Shown: one piece after another, positions 7,423 to 13,876 of the stretch
Layout: every line of letters begins with the position of its first letter
How positions within the stretch are numbered: position 1 is the first letter of the stretch
NCBI GenBank assembly: GCA_035499355.1
Contig: DATJYZ010000414.1
Coordinates: 1-15,839 of the forward strand
Source: JAEUPI01 sp035499355
GTDB taxonomy: Bacteria > Pseudomonadota > Gammaproteobacteria > Burkholderiales > Burkholderiaceae_C
DNA length: 15,839 nt
Reading direction: 5' to 3'
Notes under the pieces: generated by a model
The model's database searches: none
Told to the model about the DNA's origin: nothing
Seen by the model: the letters and a program-made list of their open reading frames with translations, nothing else
Position numbers and translations under genes: made by a program

Positions 7423-7446
7423 GTCTCGCCCTTGTGCCCGGCGCGC

Positions 7447-8445
7447 TCAGTCCACCTTGGCGCCCGAGACCTTCACCACCTGCGCCCACTTCCTCGTTTC
7501 GGCCTCGATGTGACGCGCGAACTCGGCCGGCGTGTTGCCGCTGGGGATCGCGCCTTGCGACACCAGGCGTTCCTTGACGGCGGCGCTGGCGAGCGACTTG
7601 GCGACCTCCTGCTGCACGCGGTTCACCACGTCGGCCGGCGTGCCGGCCGGGGCCAGGAGACCGAACCACGACGACGCCTCGAAGCCCTTCAACGCAGGGC
7701 CGCCGGCCTCGGCGATGGTGGGCAGGTCGGGCAGCACCGATGAGCGCACCGCGCTGGTCACCGCCAGCGCCTTGAGCTTGCCCGCCTTGATGTGCGGCAA
7801 CGAACTCGGCAGGTTGTCGAACATCAGGTCGACACTGCCGCCGAGCAGGTCGATCAGCGCCGGCCCCGAGCCCCGATACGGCAGGTGGACCATGTAGGTG
7901 CCGGTCATCGACTTGAACAGCTCGGCCGACAAATGGATCGAGGTGCCGTTGCCAGAGCTCGCGACGTTGAGCTTGCCCGGGTTGGCCTTGGCCGCGCGCA
8001 CCAGGTCGGCCACCGAACCGATCTGGTAGCGCTGCGCCGTGCCGGGGTTCAGCACCAACACGTTGGGCACCCCGGCGCACAATGTGATCGGCGCGAAGTC
8101 CTTGACGTGGTCGTAGGGCATCTTGGGGTACAGCGCCGGGTTGATCGCATGCGTGCCGACGGTCCCCATCAGCAACGTGTAGCCATCGGGCGCCGACTTG
8201 GCGACCTCGGCCGCGCCGGTGTTGCCGCCGGCGCCGGGCTTGTTGTCGACGACGAAGGGATGGCCGAACGCGCGCTGCAACTCCGGCGCCAGAGCACGCG
8301 CGATGATGTCGGTGGTGCCGGCGGCGGCGAAGGGCACAACGATGCGCACCGGCTTGGTCGGCCACGCTTGCGCCCGCGCGCAAGGTGCGATGCCGAGCGC
8401 CGCCAACGACCCCACGAACTGGCGGCGCGACACGGGATGCTGCAT
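7447..8445 (-). CDS. Bug/TctC-family periplasmic solute-binding protein, Tat-exported
   Basis: Extracytoplasmic receptor of the tripartite tricarboxylate transporter family, 332 residues, normal length. The N-terminus SRRQFVGSLAALGIAPCARAQA is a twin-arginine signal (RRQF then a hydrophobic stretch), with likely cleavage after ARAQA. The mature part begins WPTKPVRIVVPFAAAGTTDIIAR, the hallmark start of Bug proteins. VVDNKPGAGGNTG, ADGYT-like PDGYTLLMGTVGTHAINPALY, YRGSGPALIDLLGG and the late KALAVTS, LPTIAEAG, FGLLAPAGTPADVV segments all fit. ATG 8445 has a GGGAG Shine-Dalgarno sequence 8 bases upstream; the frame stays open to 8523 without one. No TctA or TctB membrane gene is in the window, so it is an orphan here, as most Bug proteins are. 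The ligand, usually a carboxylate, cannot be inferred. Confidence 0.94.
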   Translation of the reverse strand: MQHPVSRRQFVGSLAALGIAPCARAQAWPTKPVRIVVPFAAAGTTDIIARALAPELQRAFGHPFVVDNKPGAGGNTGAAEVAKSAPDGYTLLMGTVGTHAINPALYPKMPYDHVKDFAPITLCAGVPNVLVLNPGTAQRYQIGSVADLVRAAKANPGKLNVASSGNGTSIHLSAELFKSMTGTYMVHLPYRGSGPALIDLLGGSVDLMFDNLPSSLPHIKAGKLKALAVTSAVRSSVLPDLPTIAEAGGPALKGFEASSWFGLLAPAGTPADVVNRVQQEVAKSLASAAVKERLVSQGAIPSGNTPAEFARHIEAETRKWAQVVKVSGAKVD

Positions 8446-8468
8446 CTGAACCACTCCCTGCTTGCAGG

Positions 8469-8485
8469 CGCGACCTATCGTCGCG
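8469..8485. promoter_or_regulatory. Inverted repeat in the leader of the Bug gene
   Basis: CGCGAC (8469-8474), spacer CTATC, GTCGCG (8480-8485), 24 bases upstream of the Bug ATG. It could be an operator or a leader hairpin. No adjacent regulator explains it. Confidence 0.3.
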
Positions 8486-8600
8486 TGCCGGCGCAGTGTG
8501 GTTGATCCGGCAGCGCGCCGCACTTGGGCACTACCCGTGCGCTTGGCAATGGGTGCCGACGCCAGGGTGGCCGTAGGCCAGCGTGGAGGCCGGCCGCGCG

Positions 8601-8620
8601 ATCAGTCGGCGAATCAGTCG
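8601..8620. repeat. Short tandem direct repeat ATCAGTCG
   Basis: ATCAGTCG occurs at 8601-8608 and again at 8613-8620, 12 bases apart, between the Bug promoter region and the minus-strand terminator. Two directly repeated half-sites about one helical turn apart can be a regulator site, but the unit is short and chance is possible. Confidence 0.3.
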
Positions 8621-8687
8621 AAAAAAAAGGGGAGCGGGACGTTTGGTGCGGGTTTCGCTCTCAATCACCCGCGCCGGCCCGCTCCCC
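8621..8687 (-). terminator. Long two-tier rho-independent terminator, minus strand
   Basis: Read on the minus strand, GGGGAGCGGG (complement of 8678-8687) pairs perfectly over 10 bp with CCCGCTCCCC (complement of 8629-8638), followed at once by eight T (complement of 8621-8628). Inside lies a second stem GCGGGT/ACCCGC (8667-8672 with 8648-8653). No transcript other than that of the two small reading frames at 8739-9185 points toward it, so it supports real transcription there. The stem is longer and more elaborate than most terminators. Confidence 0.85.
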
Positions 8688-8738
8688 GTCTGGACGTCAA
8701 CCCTGTCCCAAACCCGAACGACGCCTTCCCTGTGGAGC

Positions 8739-8894
8739 TCAGGGCAGGCGGTGAAACTGGAAAGACAGCTGCAAGCCGCGCTCGCGTGGCGTGCGCAGCA
8801 CTTGCGCCGCAGGCGCTGCCGCGTGCACCGGTGTGCGCGCTGGTGCCGCCTGCTTCGGGGCCGGCTTCAGCACGCTGGGGGCATGTCGATTCAT
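8739..8894 (-). CDS. Small hypothetical protein, 51 residues
   Basis: I do not recognise this protein. It runs from MNRHAPSVLKPAPKQ to LQLSFQFHRLP. The first 35 residues are rich in Ala, Pro, Lys and Arg with a repeated A-P pattern and are probably disordered; the end (RGLQLSFQFHRLP) is more hydrophobic and could be the functional piece. It has no signal peptide, cysteine or membrane helix. Evidence that it is real: GGAG lies about 9 bases upstream of ATG, codons prefer G/C at position three (CTG, GCG, CGC, GTG), it starts 24 bases after the stop of the 88-residue frame, and a strong terminator follows 51 bases after its stop. It falls in a gap between well-defined genes, where no other frame has better support. 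Confidence 0.55.
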   Translation of the reverse strand: MNRHAPSVLKPAPKQAAPARTPVHAAAPAAQVLRTPRERGLQLSFQFHRLP

Positions 8895-8918
8895 GGCGGC
8901 AGCTCCGGTCGCGACCCC

Positions 8919-9185
8919 TCAGCGAAACGCTGGGGCAATCCGCAGCGTGGGGCTCGGGTGCAGCGGCGTGATGAACGCCTCGCTCGCGTCCTCGGCCACC
9001 GCGACCATCTCGGGCGCCAACGCGGCCGACGCGCGCTGTGCCCACTCGGCCAGCGCGTTACCGGTAGGCCAGCGCACGCCGCCTGGTTGTGCCAGGCGCA
9101 GCAACGAGGAGGCGCCACCGTACACGCTGTGCGCCGCGGCGCGCATGCGTCGGGGGCGAGCGAGTGGGGCAAATCCGCTGGGCAT
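8919..9185 (-). CDS. Small hypothetical protein, 88 residues
   Basis: I do not recognise this protein. The first 16 residues are basic and Pro-rich (MPSGFAPLARPRRMR). Residues 17-65 look helical and amphipathic (SVYGGASSLLRLA, then NALAEWAQRASAALAPEMVAV), and the end is EDASEAFITPLHPSPTLRIAPAFR. There is no signal peptide or cysteine. AGGAG sits about 7 bases before ATG 9185, clearly favouring this start over an upstream in-frame ATG at 9230. Codon use resembles the neighbours (mostly GCG/GCC, CTG, CGC, GAG). It is the first gene of a two-frame unit with the 51-residue frame, ending in the terminator at 8621-8687. The opposite strand is also open across much of it, but without a ribosome binding site. 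Confidence 0.6.
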   Translation of the reverse strand: MPSGFAPLARPRRMRAAAHSVYGGASSLLRLAQPGGVRWPTGNALAEWAQRASAALAPEMVAVAEDASEAFITPLHPSPTLRIAPAFR

Positions 9186-9230
9186 CGCAATCTCCTGATT
9201 CTTCGGCGTACGGCCAGGGCCGTCGCGCAT

Positions 9231-9258
9231 GCCTTAGCCAGCGCATCAACCGTGCCAA
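9231..9258 (-). promoter_or_regulatory. Possible promoter of the small-ORF unit
   Basis: On the minus strand, TTGGCA (complement of 9253-9258; five of six matches to TTGACA), a 16-base spacer, then TAAGGC (complement of 9231-9236), a weak -10. The predicted start near 9224 would give a leader of about 38 nt. The poor -10 keeps this tentative. Confidence 0.28.
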
Positions 9259-9362
9259 GCCACCGAATGGGTGGTCGGCGATCCGCGGCGTGAACGCGGT
9301 CACACGGTGCCCGAATCCGCGCGCCCAGGAGCGGCGCGGGTGACCAGACTTTTGTTACAGGT

Positions 9363-9379
9363 CTGACCGGGATGGTCAG
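9363..9379 (-). other. Hairpin just after the hydrolase stop codon
   Basis: CTGACC (9363-9368), loop GGGAT, GGTCAG (9374-9379), 3 bases past the hydrolase stop on the minus strand. No T tract follows, so it is a weak terminator at best or an mRNA 3'-end structure. Confidence 0.35.
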
Positions 9380-9382
9380 CGG

Positions 9383-10258
9383 TCATGCCAGCAGGTGACG
9401 CACGACCGCGTCGACGACGGCACTGTCCTCGAGGATGCGCCGGTGTCCGAGGCCGTGCGTCACCTGAAGCCGCGCATTGCCGAGCGCCTGCGCCAAGGCG
9501 CGTCCGCCCGCCAGCGGCGCGGTGCGGTCCGCGTCGTCATGGACCACCAGCGTCGGCAGCGTCACGCGGGAGCCGAGCCAGTCCGGCGCGAACTGTTCGA
9601 CGCCAACGCCCTCGCGATCGGCAATCGCGCGCTCCATGCGTTCGGCCAGGGTCTCACCGAGGCCGAGCCCGCTGGCATACCAGCGCAGGAACAGCGCCGG
9701 CGGCGGCGATGGCGCCAGCAACACCAACCGCTGCGCCGCCAGCCCGCGCGCCGACGCGTGGCTGACCGCAAGCGCGCCCAACGAGTGCGCCACCGCGCCG
9801 AACCAGGGGCCGAGCGTGGCCGATGCCGCGAACAGCGCGCGCACCCATTGCGGCAACGTGGCTCGTGTGCCGTCGCTGGCGCCGTGCGCCGGCAGATCCA
9901 GCAGCACCGGGTCGAGGCCGGCCGCGGCCACGGCATCGCCGAGCACGCGCATCTGCTGCGCGTCGCCGGCCCAGCCGTGGGTCAACAGGACGCGGCGGCG
10001 GCCGACGGTGTCCGGGCGCTGCCAGCTGACCAGCGCGCCATGCTCGAAGCGGTGCCGATGGGGCCGCCACGATGCCGGCACAGCCGCAGTGCGTGCACGG
10101 CGATCGCGCACCTGCGGCGTGAAGAACAGGCGCATCGCCAGGCGGGTGCCGATGTCGGCCGACACGCCATGCGCCGCGCGCACCGCGGCTGCGAGCGCGC
10201 GGGCGGCGGGCGACGCGTAGAAGGCCGCGGCGGGGTTGGAGGGTGTGGCGGTGTTCAT
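9383..10258 (-). CDS. Alpha/beta-hydrolase fold protein
   Basis: Serine hydrolase-like protein of 291 residues. HGW (94-96) supplies the oxyanion region, AHSLG (157-161) is the nucleophile elbow with Ser159 (first Gly replaced by Ala, a common variant), the acid is likely Asp244 in HDDADRTAP, and His272 in GLGHRRIL completes the triad. Residues 1-80 are an N-terminal region before the fold, rich in Ala and Arg, without a clear signal peptide. ATG 10258 has GGAGG 7 bases upstream; the longer frame to 10360 lacks that support. A copy of the 13-base near-palindrome found in front of the TetR gene sits 48-61 bases upstream, so the hydrolase is likely repressed by that regulator and has its own promoter. 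Esterase, lipase or thioesterase activity all remain possible. Confidence 0.88.
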   Translation of the reverse strand: MNTATPSNPAAAFYASPAARALAAAVRAAHGVSADIGTRLAMRLFFTPQVRDRRARTAAVPASWRPHRHRFEHGALVSWQRPDTVGRRRVLLTHGWAGDAQQMRVLGDAVAAAGLDPVLLDLPAHGASDGTRATLPQWVRALFAASATLGPWFGAVAHSLGALAVSHASARGLAAQRLVLLAPSPPPALFLRWYASGLGLGETLAERMERAIADREGVGVEQFAPDWLGSRVTLPTLVVHDDADRTAPLAGGRALAQALGNARLQVTHGLGHRRILEDSAVVDAVVRHLLA

Positions 10259-10305
10259 GCGGGCGCCTCCGGGCGGGTGACTGGCAGTGCGGGATCTGGC
10301 TTTGC

Positions 10306-10319
10306 CGCACGACCGTGCG
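10306..10319. promoter_or_regulatory. Putative TetR operator in front of the hydrolase gene
   Basis: CGCACG-AC-CGTGCG: 6-bp arms around a 2-base centre. The core GCACGACCGTGCG is identical to the site at 11006-11018. It lies in the 108-base gap between the TetR stop and the hydrolase start, where a promoter would be expected. Confidence 0.65.
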
Positions 10320-10366
10320 AAATGGGTGCGAGCACATCCGACGGCGGGGAGCGGACCCATGACGGA

Positions 10367-10993
10367 TCAGTGCGCGCGCTGGCGCGTGCGCGATGGCACC
10401 GCGCGATCGGCGATCAGCCGTTGCCAGGTGGCCCAGGCCCGATCGAGCGCGCGCGCGTCACCGAGAAAGCCCGCGTCGCGCATCGCGCCGGTGAACAGCG
10501 CGTCCATCTCGAACACGAGTTGATCGGCGTCGGTGCCGGCAGCCAGATGGCGTTCGCCGATCGCCTGCAGCACGGTGCGCCTGAGCACCGTGCGCCAGCG
10601 GCGAACGCCGTCGAGCAGGGCATCGCGCAGCGGACCCTGGCGGTCGTCGTACTCGAAGGCGCCTGCGCAGTAGATGCACCCGTGCCGCACCTCGACGCGG
10701 CGGGCCCGCTCGAGCCAGCGCTGCATCAGCGTGTTCAGCCTCGGCAGGCCGCGCGCCTCGCGCATCGCCGGGGTGAACACGTCGGCGACGAAGCGGCGGT
10801 CGTACTCCGCCAGCACCGCGGTCTGCAGCGCCTCGCGCGAACCGACCCGGGAGAACACGCCGCTCTTGGACAAACCGAGCCGTTTGGCGACCTCGCCGAT
10901 GGTGAGGCTTTCGAGGCCCTCGGCGGCTGCCATGTCGAGCGCGGTGTCGACGATCGCGGCCAGCGTCAGTTCGCTGCGGGCTTGGCTGGGCAT
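10367..10993 (-). CDS. TetR/AcrR-family transcriptional regulator
   Basis: Dimeric DNA-binding repressor of 208 residues. The N-terminal helix-turn-helix covers about 10-57, with LTIGEVAKRLGLSKSGVF (30-47) as the DNA-reading part and SREALQTAV leading into helix 4. The rest is the ligand-binding and dimerisation domain, with a short Cys pair in HGCIYCAGAFEYDD. The ligand is unknown. The start at ATG 10993 gives the usual short arm before the HTH. There is no Shine-Dalgarno sequence; a -10-like TAAATT (complement of 11000-11005) lies so close that transcription would begin at or beside the ATG, suggesting a leaderless mRNA. The near-palindrome at 11006-11018 sits between the presumed -35 and -10, the classic place for autorepression. 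The likely target gene, the alpha/beta hydrolase, follows on the same strand. Confidence 0.92.
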   Translation of the reverse strand: MPSQARSELTLAAIVDTALDMAAAEGLESLTIGEVAKRLGLSKSGVFSRVGSREALQTAVLAEYDRRFVADVFTPAMREARGLPRLNTLMQRWLERARRVEVRHGCIYCAGAFEYDDRQGPLRDALLDGVRRWRTVLRRTVLQAIGERHLAAGTDADQLVFEMDALFTGAMRDAGFLGDARALDRAWATWQRLIADRAVPSRTRQRAH

Positions 10994-10999
10994 GGCCGC

Positions 11000-11028
11000 A
11001 ATTTAGCACGACCGTGCGCAAACTGCCG
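11000..11028 (-). promoter_or_regulatory. Probable promoter of the tetR gene
   Basis: TAAATT (complement of 11000-11005) as -10, a 17-base spacer that contains the operator, and CGGCAG (complement of 11023-11028) as a poor -35. Predicted transcription start is near 10993-10994, at the ATG itself. Confidence 0.4.
11006..11018. promoter_or_regulatory. Putative TetR operator in front of tetR (autoregulation)
   Basis: GCACG-AC-CGTGC plus one further G, identical over 13 bases to the site at 10307-10319. It ends 13 bases before the tetR start codon. Both copies also have a T-rich left and A-rich right flank, though slightly offset. Confidence 0.68.
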
Positions 11029-11045
11029 GGCCAGCGACCCGGCAG
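11023..11045 (-). terminator. Probable terminator of the ABC transporter operon
   Basis: CTGCCGGG (11023-11030), loop CCAGCGA, CCCGGCAG (11038-11045): perfect 8-bp stem, 27 bases after the ATPase stop. On the minus strand it is followed by only TTT, so it is a weak-tract intrinsic terminator. It sits directly upstream of the tetR promoter and would shield it from read-through. Confidence 0.55.
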
Positions 11046-11072
11046 CGCATTGCAGTTGAAACCAGCGGGTCG

Positions 11073-12743
11073 TCAGGCAGCGCCCTGGTAGCCGCGCGGA
11101 ATCGCACCCAGCAACCGGCGCGTGTATTCCTGCACCGGCGCGGCCAGGATCTGCTGCGCACTCGCCTGCTCGACCACCTCGCCGTCCTTCATCACCAGCA
11201 CCTCGTCGCTGAGGAAGCGCACCACCGAGAGATCGTGGCTGATGAAGACGTAGGCCAGGCCCAGATCGTCCTGCAGGTCCTTCAGCAGGTTGAGCACCTG
11301 GGCCTGCACCGAGACGTCGAGCGCGCTCACGGCTTCGTCGAGCACCAGCACCTCGGGCTCCAGCGTCAGGCAGCGCGCGATCGCGATGCGCTGGCGCTGA
11401 CCGCCGGAGAATTCGTGCGGGTACTTGCCGAACGCCGAATCGTCGAGGCCCACCTGCGCCAGCAGCGCGCGTGCGCGGCGCTCGCGCTCGCCCTGGCCGG
11501 CGCCGATGCCGTGGATCGCCATCGGCTCGGTCAGGGTCTGGCCGATCGTGAAACGCGGGTTGAGCGACGCGTACGGGTTCTGGAACACGATCTGGATGCG
11601 CCGGCGCATCGCCTGGCGCTCGGCGTCGCTCATCGTCAGCAGGTCCTGGCCGTCGAACAGCACCTCGCCGGCGGTGGGCTCGTGCAGCCGCAGCAGCGTC
11701 AACCCCATCGTGGTCTTGCCCGAGCCCGATTCGCCGACCACGCCCAGCGTGTGGCCGCGCCGCAGCTCGAAATTGACATCGCGCACGGCCTTGAACTCGC
11801 GCTGACCGAACAGTCCCTCGCGCAGAAAGAAACTCTTGGCGAGCGAGCGCACTTGCAGCACCACCGGCGCGTTCGGATCCTTCGGCTTGGCGGCCCGAGT
11901 CGGCGCCTTGCCTTCGATGTGGTCGTCGATCACCGGCAGCCGGGCGCTGGTGTTCGTCACGCTCGGCCGGCAGGCGAGCAGTGCCTTGGTGTATGCGTCT
12001 TGCGGCGACTGGAAGATGCGCGCCACCGGGCCCTGCTCGCGCACGACGCCGGCACGCATCACCACGACGTGATCGGCGATCTCGCCGACGACGCCGAGGT
12101 CGTGGCTGATGAACAGCACGCTCATGCGGTGCTGCTGCTGCAGCCTGGCGATCAACTCGAGGATCTGGCGCTGGATCGTCACGTCGAGCGCCGTGGTCGG
12201 CTCGTCGGCGATCAGCAGCTTCGGTTCGCAGGCGAGCGCCATCGCGATCATCACGCGTTGCTGCTGGCCGCCCGACAGCTCGTGCGGGTAGCTCGCGAGG
12301 CGGCGCTTCGGCTCGGGGATGCCCACTTCGTTGAGCAGCGCTTCGGCACGCTCGAGCGCCGCGCGGCGGCCCAGACCGAGGTGACGCCGCAGCGGCTCGG
12401 CCATCTGCGCGCCGACGCTGAACACCGGGTTCAGCGACGTCATCGGGTCCTGGAACACGCAGGCGATCTCCTTGCCGCGCAAGGTCTGCAGGTCGGCCAG
12501 CGGCGTGCGCAGCAGATCGCGCCCGTGGTATTCGATGGCCCCGCTGCGCTGCGCGTTCTCGGGCAGCAGGTTGAGGATCGACATGGCGGTGACGCTCTTG
12601 CCGGAGCCCGATTCACCGACCAGCGCCACCGTGGTGTGCTCGGGGATGTCGAAGCTGACGCCGTTGACCGCCGGCACCAGCGTCACCGCGCCGCGCTCGC
12701 CCAGCCGGAAGGCCACCTTGAGGTCGCGGATGCTCAGCAACAT
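11073..12743 (-). CDS. Peptide-type ABC transporter ATPase, two fused nucleotide-binding domains
   Basis: Energises the importer encoded beside it by ATP hydrolysis at the cytoplasmic face. One 556-residue chain holds two ATPase domains, as in YejF, in place of the usual DppD plus DppF pair. Domain 1: Walker A GESGSGKS (43-50), signature LSGGQQQR (157-163), Walker B LLIADEP (176-182), switch His214, followed by a short oligopeptide-transporter linker near 240-275. Domain 2: Walker A GESGSGKT (337-344), signature FSGGQRQR (445-452), Walker B VLVLDEA (465-471), His503. The second D-loop reads DEAVSALD rather than DEPTSALD, a variant common in DppF-like domains; catalytic Glu470 is kept. The start at 12743 is 19 bases after the permease stop, so it is cotranscribed and last in the operon. 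Confidence 0.95.
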   Translation of the reverse strand: MLLSIRDLKVAFRLGERGAVTLVPAVNGVSFDIPEHTTVALVGESGSGKSVTAMSILNLLPENAQRSGAIEYHGRDLLRTPLADLQTLRGKEIACVFQDPMTSLNPVFSVGAQMAEPLRRHLGLGRRAALERAEALLNEVGIPEPKRRLASYPHELSGGQQQRVMIAMALACEPKLLIADEPTTALDVTIQRQILELIARLQQQHRMSVLFISHDLGVVGEIADHVVVMRAGVVREQGPVARIFQSPQDAYTKALLACRPSVTNTSARLPVIDDHIEGKAPTRAAKPKDPNAPVVLQVRSLAKSFFLREGLFGQREFKAVRDVNFELRRGHTLGVVGESGSGKTTMGLTLLRLHEPTAGEVLFDGQDLLTMSDAERQAMRRRIQIVFQNPYASLNPRFTIGQTLTEPMAIHGIGAGQGERERRARALLAQVGLDDSAFGKYPHEFSGGQRQRIAIARCLTLEPEVLVLDEAVSALDVSVQAQVLNLLKDLQDDLGLAYVFISHDLSVVRFLSDEVLVMKDGEVVEQASAQQILAAPVQEYTRRLLGAIPRGYQGAA

Positions 12744-12762
12744 GGGGCTCGTCTTTCGTCCA

Positions 12763-13806
12763 TCATTCCGCGCCGCGCAGCTTGGGGTCGAGTGCGTCGC
12801 GCCAGGCGTCGGCCATCAGCGAGAACGCGGTGACAAAGACCGCCATGAACAGCGTGGCCGCGGCCAGCTGCCACCAGTAGCCGAGGATCAACTCGCTTTG
12901 CGCCTCGGCCAGCATCGTGCCCCAGCTCACCTGGTCGACAGGCACACCGAGGCCGAGGTACGACAGGATGACCTCGAACTTGATGAAGCCCACCACCAGC
13001 AGCGACATGCGCACCAGGATCACATGGCTGACGTTGGGCAGGATGTGGCGAAACATGCGCGATCCGGCGCTGGCGCCGATGGCCTCGGCGGCGCGCACGT
13101 ACTCGCGCCCGCGGTGCTTGATGAACTCGGCACGCACCTGCCGATACACGCCCGACCAGCCTGTGAGCCCGAGGATCAGCACCACCGTGCCGATGCCGCG
13201 GCCGAACACCGCGGCGAAGGCGAAGATCAACAGGATGTCGGGCACCGCGGTGAAGACGTTGTAGACCCACTCGAGGAGATCGTTGATGCGGCGGCCGAAG
13301 AAGCCCGCGGCCGCGCCCAGCAAGGTGCCGATGGTGGTGGCCAGCACCGACGCCAGCACGCCGACGAAGACCGACACCTCGGTGCCCTTGATCGCCTTGG
13401 ACAGCACGTCGCGCCCGAGCCGATCACCGCCGAACGGCAGCGTCTCGCTGCGCGGCGTCTCGGTGGTCTTCATCTTCGCCGCGCGCTCGGCCCACTCCTT
13501 GTAGCGCGGCGCCAGTGGATCGACGTCGGAGAGGTCGACGTTGGGGCCCTTCGGTACCTCGATCGTGCCCAGGTCCTCGGGTGGCCGCGGGCCGAGGAAC
13601 GTCGGAGGCGCGTTGGGCACACCGACCTCCTGCTGCCAGTGGCGCGCAACGACGCCGGTGGCCGACAGTGCGATGAGCGCGAGGAACGCGGCGACGATCG
13701 CCAGCGACACCACGCCGACGCGGTCGCCGCGAAAGCGCCGCCACGCGGTGCGCCAAACGCCCTCGGAATGAGCCGGCGTCGCCGGCAACGGAAGGACCGC
13801 GCTCAT
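12763..13806 (-). CDS. Peptide-type ABC transporter permease (DppC/OppC/YejE class)
   Basis: Inner-membrane channel subunit of 347 residues. After a short cytoplasmic start, TM1 lies at about 31-51, then a periplasmic insertion of roughly 70 residues (52-123), longer than in DppC. LPFGGDRLGRDVLSKAIKG (123-141) is the conserved entry to the core, followed by five more likely membrane helices. The ATPase-contact EAA loop is EYVRAAEAIGASAGSR (235-250) followed by MFRHILPN. ATG 13806 is preceded by AAGGGGG a few bases upstream; the frame continues to 13854 without such support. It lies 70 bases after the other permease and 19 bases before the ATPase. The enlarged insertion is also seen in YejE-like proteins, but sequence detail elsewhere looks more DppC-like, so no symbol is given. 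Confidence 0.93.
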   Translation of the reverse strand: MSAVLPLPATPAHSEGVWRTAWRRFRGDRVGVVSLAIVAAFLALIALSATGVVARHWQQEVGVPNAPPTFLGPRPPEDLGTIEVPKGPNVDLSDVDPLAPRYKEWAERAAKMKTTETPRSETLPFGGDRLGRDVLSKAIKGTEVSVFVGVLASVLATTIGTLLGAAAGFFGRRINDLLEWVYNVFTAVPDILLIFAFAAVFGRGIGTVVLILGLTGWSGVYRQVRAEFIKHRGREYVRAAEAIGASAGSRMFRHILPNVSHVILVRMSLLVVGFIKFEVILSYLGLGVPVDQVSWGTMLAEAQSELILGYWWQLAAATLFMAVFVTAFSLMADAWRDALDPKLRGAE

Positions 13807-13876
13807 TCGACCCCCTTGGGCCAGCGAGCCATCCCCCCGAGGGCGGGCGAGCACCTCCGGAACGGCCGTGCGGCGC

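Noticed and set aside
8791..9198. Plus-strand frame of 135 codons opposite the two small minus-strand genes
   Set aside because: No Shine-Dalgarno sequence and no plus-strand terminator. The minus-strand frames have both, and this frame is likely their mirror in codon antiphase.
9058..9303. Minus-strand GTG-started frame of 81 codons overlapping the 88-residue gene
   Set aside because: No convincing ribosome binding site, and more than half of it overlaps the better supported 88-residue frame. Its first 35 codons cannot be fully excluded as a leader peptide.
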